Below, one piece after another: positions 29,742-39,468 of a DNA stretch of 64,000 nucleotides (the first letter of the stretch is position 1; every line of letters starts with the position of its first letter). The position numbers and the translations under genes are program-made. Under the pieces are notes generated by a model. It was not told the DNA's origin. It saw only the letters and a list, made by a program, of their open reading frames with translations, and ran no database searches. Source of the DNA: Siderastrea siderea. Lineage: Eukaryota > Cnidaria > Anthozoa > Scleractinia > Rhizangiidae. The DNA lies in contig OZ034974.1 in NCBI GenBank assembly GCA_964030785.1, forward strand, positions 47,250,003-47,314,002, read 5' to 3'.

Positions 29742-29910
29742 CTGTATTAAGTAAAACAAAAAAGGTAATTACTCGTAAGGCATGTCAATAAGTGATGATG
29801 TAAATGCAGTTTCTGTAGAGAAATAAACTAGGTAATCAAAAGAACTGTGAGTAAAAAAAAAGTAGTATATTCACCATTGTAAACAAAAACTACTGAAACA
29901 GTAACTGTAC

Positions 29911-29991
29911 CCCAGCAGATAAAGGTGTAGTTGGTTTACTTGGCAAGGTGCGACGAGGGGGTGTGCCTTGGTGTTTTGAAGACTTACTTAC
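29911..29991 (-). CDS. 81-nt repeat exon 8
   Basis: Minus-strand exon with acceptor TTAAACACAG and donor GGG|GTACAG. It codes 27 residues including TPPRRTLPSKPTT. Phase 0 is kept. It is diverged from the younger copies at 30.2-31.2 kb. Confidence 0.68.
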
Positions 29992-30209
29992 CTGTGTTTA
30001 AAAAAAAAAAGATAAAAAAGGTTAATTTATGGTAATTGAAATTAGCCACTAAGGCATTGCAATAAGACACGTTGTACATATTGCACTTTATAAATTATAA
30101 CAATAATAAAAAATAAAAATATAATCATGATGGTTATGCTAACATACATACAAAAAGCTGTACGGCTACACTGGGAACAAGAACAATTTTTAAGTATGGT
30201 ACATTGTAC

Positions 30210-30290
30210 CTTGGCAGATGAAGGTGTTGCAGATTTCCTTGGGGAAGTGCGAGAAGGGGGCATCTGTTTGTCTTTTGAAGATTTAGTTAC
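30210..30290 (-). CDS. 81-nt repeat exon 7
   Basis: Minus-strand exon with acceptor AATGGCAG and donor AAG|GTACAATG. It codes 27 residues around PPSRTSPRKSATPSSAK. Exon and flanking intron are nearly identical to the next three copies, so the exon was duplicated with its introns recently. Confidence 0.75.
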
Positions 30291-30514
30291 CTGCCATTAA
30301 AAAAAAGTAAAAAGAAGTTTAAAAAGGTAAATAAACAGCTGAGGAATTGCAGTAAGACATGTTGCACATTGTACTTTATAAAGTGGATCTTCTTTACATT
30401 TAAAATATAATATTAAATAACTAAATTAATCATGACAGTTGTGCTAACATACATACAAAAAGCTATATGGCTACATTAAGAACAAGGACAATTTTTAAGT
30501 ATGGTACATTGTAC

Positions 30515-30595
30515 CTTGGCAGATGAAGGTGTTGCAGATTTCCTTGGGGAAGTGCGAGAAGGGGGCGTCTGCTTGTGTTTTGAAGATTTAGTTAC
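30515..30595 (-). CDS. 81-nt repeat exon 6
   Basis: Minus-strand exon with the same acceptor, donor and phase as the copy at 30210; spacing between the two is 305 bp. It codes 27 residues with PPSRTSPRKSATPSSAK. The SPRK motif is a minimal CDK-type site and also resembles SPKK-type minor-groove DNA-binding motifs; which applies is unknown. Confidence 0.75.
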
Positions 30596-30807
30596 CTGCC
30601 ATTAAAAAAAAGTAAAAAGAAGTTCAAAAAGGTAAATAAACAGCTGAGGCATTGCAGTAAGACATGTTGCAGTACATATTGCACTTTATAAATTATAACA
30701 TTAATAAAAAATAAAAATATAATCATGATGGTTATGCTAACATACATACAAAAAGCTGTACGGCTACACTGGGAACAAGAACAATTTTTAAGTATGGTAC
30801 ATTGTAC

Positions 30808-30888
30808 CTTGGCAGATGAAGGTGTTGCAGATTTCCTTGGGGAAGTGCGAGAAGGGGGTGTCTCTTTGTGTTTTGAAGATTTAGTTAC
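30808..30888 (-). CDS. 81-nt repeat exon 5
   Basis: Minus-strand exon, 293 bp from the previous copy. Same splice sites, phase 0 and 27 residues. The flanking AATGGTTATGCTAACATACA-type intron sequence is shared with the neighbouring copies, confirming segmental duplication of the exon plus intron. Confidence 0.75.
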
Positions 30889-31096
30889 CTGCCATTAAAA
30901 AAGGTAAAAAGAAGTTTAAAAAGGTAAATAAACAGCTGAGGCATTGCAGTAAGACGTGTTGCACATATTGCACTTTCTAAATGTAAATTATAATATCAAG
31001 TACTTAAAGTAATCATAACAGTTATGCTAACATACATACAAAAAGCTGAACTGGCTACATTGGGAAAGAACAATTTTTAAGTATGGTACATTGTAC

Positions 31097-31177
31097 CTTG
31101 GCAGATGAAGGTGTTGCAGATTTCCTTGGGGAAGTGTGAGAAGGGGGCATCTCTTTGTGTTTTGAAGATTTAGTTAC
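31097..31177 (-). CDS. 81-nt repeat exon 4
   Basis: Minus-strand exon, 289 bp from the previous copy, with one Arg to His change (SHTSPRK). The frame is open. It is the 5'-most of the four young copies. Confidence 0.73.
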
Positions 31178-31350
31178 CTGCCATTAAAAAAAGTGAAGAG
31201 AGATTTAAAAGGTCAATTAGCAGCTGTCAAGGCATTGCAATAAGAGATAATGCAATTGCAAACATTTTCTGTAAAGAAGATGGTGTAGCAGATATCAATA
31301 TTCCAATAGTTGTTTAACACTATTACTGTTATCTTTATTATTTTAAGGTG

Positions 31351-31416
31351 TTAAGCTAGCTTCTTTGGTGTGATGCGAGGAGGGGAGGCACCAATGTGTT
31401 TTAAAGACTTAGTTAC
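31351..31416 (-). pseudogene. Degenerate repeat exon 3
   Basis: The acceptor and the first 21 codons are kept (VTKSLKH...SPPRITPKK), but the unit then ends in TAA at 31351 and has no donor. If spliced in, it would end the protein early; more likely it is skipped. Confidence 0.6.
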
Positions 31417-31605
31417 CTGCAAGTAAATTCAAAAAGGTAAATTAGCTGGACTGAGAAAATAATAAGTATTGCAGTTACTCTTGCGTACGCAAATTAATCC
31501 AAAGTAATTCCACCTGTTTCAACTTGTGAGTACACCTACAACATTGAGAATAAGAACTAGATGTATAGATAGATGTACAGCTGTACAGTACAAACTAGAG
31601 TGTAC

Positions 31606-31686
31606 CTTGCCAGAAGAAGAGCTATCTTCTTTTCTAGGAGACGTTTGACAAGACAGTGTGGCTTTATCTTTCTTGGATGCAATGGA
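31606..31686 (-). CDS. 81-nt repeat exon 2
   Basis: Minus-strand exon with acceptor TTTTTTATAG and donor AAG|GTACAC. It codes 27 residues including CQTSPRKEDSSSSGK. Sequence is well diverged from the young copies but length, phase, the SPRK core and the terminal Lys are the same, which supports purifying selection on the unit. Confidence 0.7.
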
Positions 31687-31792
31687 CTATAAAAAATGAA
31701 AAAAAAAGGTTTATATATAGGATTCATAGAGTTAACAAATTTGCATTTTGGTATTCCTCCGTAAATTCAACAAACTATCTTTAGTATTGCAC

Positions 31793-31873
31793 AACATTTG
31801 CAAGAGCAGATTTTTTCCTTGGCATAGTGCTCAGTGGGGAAATTGGTTTGCTTTTAGAAGATAAAACCTTGGC
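31793..31873 (-). CDS. 81-nt repeat exon 1 (most 5')
   Basis: Minus-strand exon with acceptor GGTTTGGCATAG. It codes 27 residues around PISPLSTMPRKKSA. The donor is either GTGCAA after codon 27 (81 nt, preferred because all siblings are 81 nt) or GTTGTG after codon 26. It follows the 32699-32835 exon in phase 0. Confidence 0.6.
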
Positions 31874-32239
31874 CTATGCCAAACCAACAATGTAAGTTTA
31901 AAAAAATAAAAAGTGATCTGAGTGAGTCTCTTTGGATTGCTATTACATAAGTTGATAAAATCTGACAACATCAAACCAACTGTCAAATAAAGAAACAAAA
32001 TAATATTCCTAATTTGTGAATTAAATCCCCCTATGTATTTTAGCATTATTTTTTGTGTTACAATACATCGACACCTAAAAAAGTTTTTTTCTATATAATT
32101 AAAACACAAAAAACGAACTGCCGAAAATATAATACTTTGACCTACATATAAATAGAGAAAACCTGTGACAGTTCCCCTTAAACAAAAAAAAAAATTTGCA
32201 GAGTTTTTGTGTGCTGCATGACAGAAAGGGTTCCACATA

Positions 32240-32416
32240 CACTAAAACCCCACTTATTCGAACTCCCAAGGAAAAATGAAAAGTTAGTCAAGTTAGCAGG
32301 GCTTGAAATAGGCAATTTATAGTAAAAGAATAAAAATCACTTCAAGGGAAATCGATTTGAGTTCGAACTAGCTGGGTTTGAGTGAAGACTGAGTTCGAAT
32401 TAGTGAGGTTCTACTG
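32240..32416. mobile_element. Pogo/Tigger-like MITE, 177 bp
   Basis: The ends are CACTAAAACCCCACTTATTC and, on the other strand, CAGTAGAACCTCACTAATTC, both continuing GAACTC. A TA dinucleotide flanks each side. The terminal repeat resembles the CAGTAGAACCTC type of pogo-like mariner elements. It has no coding capacity and lies in an intron of the minus-strand gene. Confidence 0.8.
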
Positions 32417-32698
32417 TACTACATGTAAGTACTTGTAAAATTCTCTCAAAGTAAATCAGCCCTCAATGTAGCTAAAAGCAAGCTACCGGTGAACTAGCCA
32501 GCTAAAGCAGATCTTTCTACCCACTAAAATATTATTTCCAGCCATGGGATAATTTCTCCAGGCAAACAGCCAAAATGCTGGTGTGTTTATCAATAAGCCT
32601 GTTTAGTATTTTTGTTTTCTTCACTACATCCCGGCAAATTAAGTAGTCCCTGGAGTTTCTGCCATAACATTCTTGTTAACTTGTTGTGGCATCCTTAC

Positions 32699-32835
32699 CT
32701 GGAATTCTGACATTTCATCTTCAAGATGACTTGCCTCAAGGTCATCATCCGAACTGTCTGATTCTGAAAGTTTTGACTGCCCTTTCCTTGTGATCTTCTT
32801 TTTCTTTTTAGGTGTTTGTTCTTCACCTTCATTTT
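32699..32835 (-). CDS. Acidic/lysine-rich exon of minus-strand gene
   Basis: The donor is CAG|GTAAGG at the 32699 side and the acceptor AAATTCAG at the 32835 side. The 137-nt exon starts in phase 1 and ends in phase 0, fitting both neighbours. It codes a basic patch (PKKKKKITRKG) followed by SESDSSDDDLEASHLEDE, typical of nuclear proteins (possible nuclear localisation signal plus casein-kinase-type acidic region). An alternative acceptor ATTCCCAG further upstream would change the phase and is less likely. Confidence 0.7.
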
Positions 32836-33015
32836 CTGAATTTTGAGACACGTACAGATCATGAGATCTGGGAATTTTTGTGCTTATTAATTGACAGACA
32901 TGTAACGTTTAGGCATACAGAGGAGTTCATGAATGTGCATAATTAAGACCAAGTGCCAAGTCAAAAGGGATTTATATTTCAAACATTGTGGCCACAATGT
33001 AAGAATGCCATTTAC

Positions 33016-33153
33016 CTATGCTTGCATAGTTGATGTTTTTCCTTTTTCGTCCACGTGACGATTCTTCCCGATGCTCATCATCTGTGTCTGTAAGAGTGGG
33101 AGGCAGCTTTTCAAGAAGATTTTTTCTAACGTCTTCTTTCCAGGTGTCGGTTT
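33016..33153 (-). CDS. Exon with basic NLS-like end
   Basis: A 138-nt exon, acceptor CTTTGTGTAG and donor ATAG|GTAAAT, starting and ending so that the frame continues from the 22-nt exon and into the 32.7-kb exon. It codes WKEDVRKNLLEKLPPTL, an acidic stretch (TDTDDEHREES) and RGRKRKN, a basic nuclear-localisation-like motif. The family is not recognised. Confidence 0.7.
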   Translation of the reverse strand, partial: KPTPGKKTLEKIFLKSCLPLLQTQMMSIGKNRHVDEKGKTSTMQA

Positions 33154-33437
33154 CTACACAAAGAAAAAAATATTAGACGTAAATTAACTTACAAGTAAAC
33201 TGTATTTACAGTAAACTAGAGCTTGCAATTATTAGGCACGGGATTTAAGATACATCTTTTCGATACTATCAGGCTGTTGTATCACGTGACAACCATGTTG
33301 TCCGCAAAGACAGATCAACCACGTTTATAAAATAGGTAAGCGGCTTAAATTCATTCAAACCGAACGAAACAATATTCCGTCACTGCAATGCTTTTCTTTT
33401 CAAGGCAAGGTTCAGTACTGATTTCATTTAAGCTTAC

Positions 33438-33459
33438 CTTGCGAGATAGCATCGATTAT
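33438..33459 (-). CDS. 22-nt micro-exon
   Basis: Acceptor CTGCATTGCAG and donor CAAG|GTAAGC flank 22 nt coding IIDAISQ plus one base. Joining to the next exon restores a Glu codon and keeps the frame. A transposon end lies only 40 bp upstream of its acceptor. Confidence 0.6.
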
Positions 33460-33498
33460 CTGCAATGCAGTTGTCAATAAATCGTCCAAAACACTTTA

Positions 33499-34133
33499 TG
33501 CACCTATCAATGTTAAGCCCGAGGGGGGGGGGGGGGGTCGGGCTGACCACGGGATTTTGATCGTGAGCGCTGTCCCCAGGGTAGGGATTTTGATCGTACG
33601 TGATGCCCCAAGGTTGGGATTTTGATCGTATGTCATCCCCACGGTGGGGAAATTTGACATGGTCGCCATCTTGCCTCTCCGCCATCTTGGAAAATACCCA
33701 GAAGGCATTTGGACATTTGGATGAGCTTCACGTGTTCGAGCAAATATGGCTGAACGAAAGGTGAGTGATTTGTTGCTATTAATGCAAACATTGTCATTTT
33801 TATCAGCCCATCAGTTATCTATTTTATGTAACTACACTTTAAATTCCACAAAATCGTTAAAAAGCTAGCTGAAAAATAAAAGAAATAAACCACTTTTTGC
33901 TGTTTTGTATAAATGTTTATTGATTCTGTCTTAGTTTAATTATTACACTCCTCTTGTGTGCAACAAGGTTTGAATGACATTTGACCACCTTCACTTGCCC
34001 TGGGTCGGGATTTTGACCAATTATTTTGTCCCGGGGGTGGGGAATTTGACTTTTTTTTATGGAAAATGTCAAAATCCCCACCCCTTGCCCGACCCCCCCC
34101 CCCCCCCCCTCGGGCTTAACATTGATAGGTGCA
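33499..34133. mobile_element. MITE-like element with G-tract termini, TSD TTA
   Basis: The ends are inverted copies of TGCACCTATCAATGTTAAGC followed by CCGA and a run of 13 or more G. Flanking TTA on both sides (33496-33498 and 34134-34136) looks like a 3-bp target duplication, as in PIF/Harbinger elements. Inside are three diverged repeats of GGGATTTTGATCGTA-type sequence. There is no transposase. Superfamily assignment is tentative. Confidence 0.75.
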
Positions 34134-34136
34134 TTA

Positions 34137-34673
34137 GTTTCAGTGAAGAGAAGACAAATTTATCACGCACTTACTTCATTGTTACAATAAGCTTTAAGAT
34201 GCTCCCTTAAAAAGCAACAAGAATTAACTTTAAAACCCTTAATTAAGCTTTAATGCGAATGATTAGAAAACGTATTTCGTCGTTTCGATCCAAACTGGAG
34301 ATTAAGTTAACAATTTAAAAACTACACTTGAACTCAGCGTTGTTCTCTGGCTTAAACATATCAATCGATTGTGTTGTTTGTAGCATGACCAGAATTTCGC
34401 TTTAGATGAGAATCTTTGTCCTTCAAATGTGGTACATTTTCACAAATTTTCCTTGCTTAAGTCCAACGACGACAGTCTTGCAAATGGCAGACTAGCCGCC
34501 TCAAACTTTACAAGTAGATATTTCATGTATGCTCACTATTTTTTCTCAAATACTAAATACGTTTTCCTCCGGACAGGGTTTCGCAGAAAAATTGATTAAC
34601 CGAGAGCATTCTACACTTATGGTGAAGTTTGCTCGACTTTTAAGTAAGCTGGATATCGCTATTAAAATTATAC
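34137..34673. other. No supported gene
   Basis: I see nothing coding in this stretch. Confidence 0.5.
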
Positions 34674-34822
34674 CACTTTAAAGTCAAAGCAAGATATGAA
34701 GTTCCCTTGCACTTTATCTCCACGTCCTTGCCATCAGAAAATCCATCTCTGATGATGCACCGAGATTGCTTTACGACTGCAACTGTGGCATCACTGTAGA
34801 AAAACACTAAACCGAACTTCAT
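34674..34822 (-). CDS. Possible first coding exon, tentative
   Basis: From the ATG at 34822 the minus strand codes MKFGLVFFYSDATVAVV and on to DGKDVEIKCKGTSYLALTL, a strand-rich pattern like small tudor/SH3-type N-terminal domains. A donor GTATAA could end the exon at 34674. It lies upstream of the repeat-exon gene on the same strand, but the phase does not join directly to the 22-nt exon, so another exon or gene would be needed. Confidence 0.35.
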
Positions 34823-34829
34823 TTTGCTC

Positions 34830-35840
34830 ACGGTTTGTTCCAGGTAGAGGTACAAAGTTTTCACCTGACGACAGACTTAAACGACCTTAATTAAACGGGA
34901 GTGCACGATTGAGCTTTCCCAACGGCAGCGTGAATCTCTTTTTAACGGTCCATATTTGCGTGAGCGGAACAGACAAGGTATCGATTGACTCATAATTTGA
35001 ACTTAATAACCGGTTGTCTCGCTATGTAACGTAAAACTAAAAAGTTGTTTCTTAGTTTCAGAAATCCCTTCCTTTCTCATATTTTTTTATTACCTCAGCT
35101 GTTGGCAGTAACTTTGAGAAGGGTTATGCACTATGTTAATTTATCTTGTGAAAATTTTCTAGACTTAAAATTTGCGTAATGACATTTCCTTCGTTCATGG
35201 ACGCAAGAAATTCCTCGCGTGATTCGTGATTGTATTGTATATTCCGGGTCAACACCCCGGGAGCCGCCGGAGAGAGCGTTCGACATGCAAGTTGCACATT
35301 TATGAACAGATTAGGTATGTTTTATCTTGAAAACATCGCTATTTTATCTCTCAAGTAAAATTCCTAAATATATATTTTTAAACGACTGAATTTAAGGAAA
35401 CAAAATTGTGTATTCCGTGAGCTCTATTTTGACTGAGAAATGTAAAATGTCATTTCTTCTGTCAGCGCTTGTCAAGGCCTTGCATGATGGGAACGAGAGC
35501 AAGGCAAACACGCTATCAATTTAACACAACTTGAAGGTTCTGTTTGGTAGTTCGAATGTTCATCAAAGGTTTTCCTGGCCATTTGATTAATTTTATCCCT
35601 TGCAGCCCATGAAAATAGGCAATGGATATGTAAAATAATGAAAATCTAGATGTCCGCGTTGCTTTTGTTGGCCGAAGAAATCACGACATGTTCAGTTACA
35701 CAGTGTAAATTTAGAAGCAAATCACGAGAAGTAAAAACTAACAATGGTTTTTTATGTACAATGGGTCACACATCGAAAGTCATGCAATCCATAGTCAATG
35801 CTAGGTAATTTCTGTAAAAAGTCTTAAAACATCATCTGTT
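34830..35840. other. Upstream flank of transposase remnant
   Basis: No gene is seen. The left end of the Tnp2-type transposon should lie here, but I could not identify its terminal repeat. Confidence 0.4.
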
Positions 35841-38767
35841 ATGGCTGAGGAAACGATCGCGCAAACAGAAAAACGAAAAAGAGGACGGTATTTTTCATAC
35901 CTACAGAAATCACAAGTTTCAAAAGCTAAAGTACCAAGAATTGTTTCGAAGTTGGAAGCAAACGAACCTGACGAAGAAGAAATAAGCGATGACAATGTTC
36001 ACTTCGACGAGGAGCCCGCCATTTCCGATGCAGTAAAAAAACGTTTTGATTCCTCTGGTTTAGTAGAGGCTAATGACAATAGCGACAGCGACGAAACGGA
36101 AAACACAGAAACAACGACATCACATGAAATTATTCTAGACGACGAGTCAGGTGTAACTGACGACAACCTGAACGACAGGCCTCGGGAAGAGACCGAGGCA
36201 GCTGCCGAGGAGGGCAAAGGAGACCAGTGCTGCGGCTTTCGCGAATTTGACTTCATAGACAATACAGTTCTCGATGAATTTTACAGTTTTCTTCAAGATT
36301 CAACCATCGAAAAAAACGAGGAGTGCGGAGAGCAGGATGATGAAAGTGGCGATATAGTGTTTGAAGAAATTCTCGATGATCTGGATCGAGAGGAGCCTGA
36401 ACTAAATCTTCATGAAACCCGTGATAAGCCTCTTTTCGATGGATGCCCTCTGACTGTTTCAATGCACGTTGTTGCAATAATAACATTTGCAATGACCGAG
36501 CATTTGTCATGGAATGCACTATTCCACTTGCTCACTTTGATTTACCTCCACTGTCCTTCTCCAAATAACTGCGTGCAGACACTTAGAAAGCTCTGCGGAC
36601 ATTTTCGAAATCTGAACACCCCAATAGAATGGCACTACTACTGTAGACACTGCCACGCTTACATTGGTACAGAGGAGCCGTCACGATCGTCCCATTGCAC
36701 CAGCTGTAAGAAAGACTTTAGTACTGGTAGATCAAGTTCATGGCATTCCTTCATTGTTTTCCCGATTATAGCACAGCTGTCATGCTTTTTCCAAGAAAAG
36801 GGCTTTCTTTAAGGTACCGTTTTGACCACGAACATGACAAAGCAAATAGGGGTGTCCCAGATAATATTGAAGACATAGTGGACGGAGACAACTACAAACG
36901 CTTTTTTGGTCCCGGCGGTTTCCTAAGAAATCCACACAACATCTGTTTTCAAATAAACACTGATGGTGTTGCACTCTTTAAGTCGTCAAAGTTTAGCATC
37001 TGGCCCGTGTACATAGTTATTTGTGATTTACCCCCATCTAAACGTTATACGAGAAAGTACCGCATCTTTGCAGGACTGTGGTTTGGTTTTACTAAGCCAA
37101 CATTTTCAACATTTATGAAGCCTTTTGTAAATATGATGCAGTCACTGTACAAAGATGGCTTAACAATAAGCACTCCAGACGCAGAAACACCGATCACAAT
37201 CAGGGCCCTTACGATAAGTAGCACTATGGATGCTCCAGCAAAGTGCCTTTTCCTTTGCATGAAGCAGTTCAATGGCGAGTGCGGCTGTCCGTACTGTAAG
37301 AAGACAGGGACAAACATAAGAACTCAAAAGTCTGGTAATTGCAGAACGTATCCTTACGTGGCAAAGAAAGAACGCCCAAAACAAGCGCAGCTCAGAGATC
37401 ACCAGGGATTTTACAATGACGGAAAAGAAGCGGTGGAAAGGATTGCTAATGGAGTGAAGAAATCTGATGTCGATGGAGTGAAAGGCATCAGCCCAGCCTT
37501 TGGACTTCCAGGCTATGACGTGGTCAGTGGGACAGCCATTGATTACATGCACACTGTTCTCTTAGGAGTGGTCAAAACGCTGATGTCTTACTGGTTTGAT
37601 GGTTCCTTTAAGAGAAATCCCTTCAGCTGTGCAAGCAAAATACGAATTTGCGATGCTAGGCGTTCACTTATCAAACCACCAAATACAGTGCAAAGAATTC
37701 CCAGGCGTCTTTAAGAAAGAAAGCACTACAAAGCTTCAGAATATAGAACGTGGCTGCTGTTCTATGCATTGCCAGTTATGGATGGAATTTTACCAGAAAA
37801 ACAGTATCAGCATTTCATGTTGTTGGTACAGGCCATTTACATTCTTTTGAAGGAATCCATTTCGCCCGAAGATTTGACTAAAGCAAGTTTGCTACTTGAA
37901 CACTTTTGCTTAAGAGCAAAACGGATGTATGATGAAAGAATTGAGACTTTTAACCTCCATCAGTTGTTACACCTTCCCAAGTCCGTACAGAACAATGGCC
38001 CTCTTTGGGCATTCTCATGATTTTTCTTTGAGGATTTAAATGGCGATTTAAGGGGTCTATTTCACGGGACTCAAAACGTAGAATCTCAAATAATTAAAGC
38101 AGTGTCAGTGATGCAGCACTTACCTGAACTTCAAGAAAGCCTGCCAGATTCACCTGTCAAGACATTTTGCCATGCCTTGATAACAAAAAAAGAAATTGGA
38201 CATTCGACAGAGCTGATCAATGAGGAAAAGAGGCTTTCGGTTGTTGGTTCAATGCAAATGGGTCTACCAAGTTGTCGTGAAGAAAGGCAAAAAATCGAAA
38301 CCATTAATGGAAGAGAGCTTGAGGAAGAAACATGCGGTAAATTTTTGTGCCTCAAGAAAGGAAAAGAAGTGATACACAGTGAAGAGTACACTCGAGTGAC
38401 GAGACGGCATACTGCCACTGTTGCCTTTCAAGATTTCAGTCAAGTCAGCTACGGGACAATAAGGTACTTTGTTAAATGCAGGGCTCCTTGTGTCAAATCG
38501 TCATGTCTTGAGGCAATCGCCTGCAGCTGTAAACGAAGCAACTATTTTGCAGTTGTTAAAAAATTTGAGAAAGACACTGAAAAACTATTTTGTTCTGACC
38601 TTTCCGGTCCTAAGGCAACAATTGAGCACCTCATAGCAGTTAAGTCTGACAACAGGCAGCTGCACTGCATTCATGTAGACAAAATACTTTACAAATGCTT
38701 TTTAATTGATACTGGTGGTGCTTCATTATATCTAGGAGTTGCACCAAACTCAACGGAAACATTTTAG
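35841..38767 (+). pseudogene. Tnp2/EnSpm (CACTA)-type transposase, broken
   Basis: About 970 codons of a DDE transposase. The N-terminal 110 residues are acidic and low complexity. A zinc-finger-like segment follows (YYCRHCHAYIG...SHCTSCKKDF, near residue 275). The catalytic core shows FQINTDGVALFKSS, then CGCPYCKK and IDYMHTVLLGVVK, phrases of the animal Tnp2 family. A frameshift lies near 36800 and in-frame stops occur at 37712 and 38018; homologous sequence continues past each. It is therefore inactive unless the breaks are assembly errors. The 3' part contains a Cys-rich stretch (CRAPCVKSSCLEAIACSCKR). Confidence 0.85.
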
Positions 38768-39250
38768 TGCAACAGACGTTCCGGTGTCCAACTGTGCTTA
38801 CTTCAATACTTGCATGTGCTGTGCAAGTGACATTTAACAAAAAATTATTATTCCACAAAATCCAGTCCATGACATCATATTAAATGGGGTGCGAGGCCAA
38901 CAGAGCTAAAATAACTGCCATTAAATGGAAAGTAGAAGAGAAAATGGCTAAGCTGTGAGAGGTGTTGCCTTTTAAGTCCACCAGTATACTTTCATATGAG
39001 ACTTCTTAGGAACAATTTCACCAAAATTACAGTTTTAGTTCGCTAATTATACGAATTTTAAATGTTTGAGTCTAAAACATGGATTAGAAGGCATGACTGC
39101 CGCACCCTACCCCCTATGGCATTTTGTATTTTTCAACCTGTTATTGGTGGACAACTCCCGTAAGCAGACAGCTATGCTTGGTAGATTTTACTGCAGTTTG
39201 TTTTAGCTGTTAAAGTATCATTATTATCAATACACGCGGCCAAATTGAAA
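38768..39250. other. Gap between two transposon genes
   Basis: No gene is seen. It contains the 3' flank of the Tnp2 remnant and the left flank of the Crypton-like unit. Confidence 0.4.
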
Positions 39251-39267
39251 ACCGCCCTATCGTAAAC

Positions 39268-39323
39268 ACGCGCTTTGCGGGCCGCAAATGACTCCTAGCG
39301 GGCCGTTAATGCATTAACGGCCC
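39268..39323. repeat. Left palindrome and terminal motif of Crypton-like unit
   Basis: At 39300-39323 GGGCCGTTAATG is followed by its exact reverse complement, a perfect 24-bp palindrome. Just upstream lies CGCGCTTTGCGGGCCGCAAA then TGAC, which recurs in a related form at the right side (CGCGCTTCGCG...GGGCCACAAATGAC). Confidence 0.75.
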
Positions 39324-39468
39324 TGCAGCTGATTGGTTCTTGGTTCATCATCCGATTAATTTTAACCAATCAGCGTCGCCGACGCGGGAAGACCATTCGG
39401 CAAGTTCAGTTTGAAGCACAAAGTTTCCCAATCAACGGAAAGTTAAAGAAAGGTTTAAGCTTTCGAAA

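Noticed and set aside
33434..33708. Frames of 83 and 70 codons with PPPP and YDQNP repeats
   Set aside because: They translate the G tract and internal repeats of the MITE-like element and run through its end.
36253..37552. Minus-strand frames of 88-130 codons inside the Tnp2 region
   Set aside because: Antisense shadows of the transposase pseudogene.
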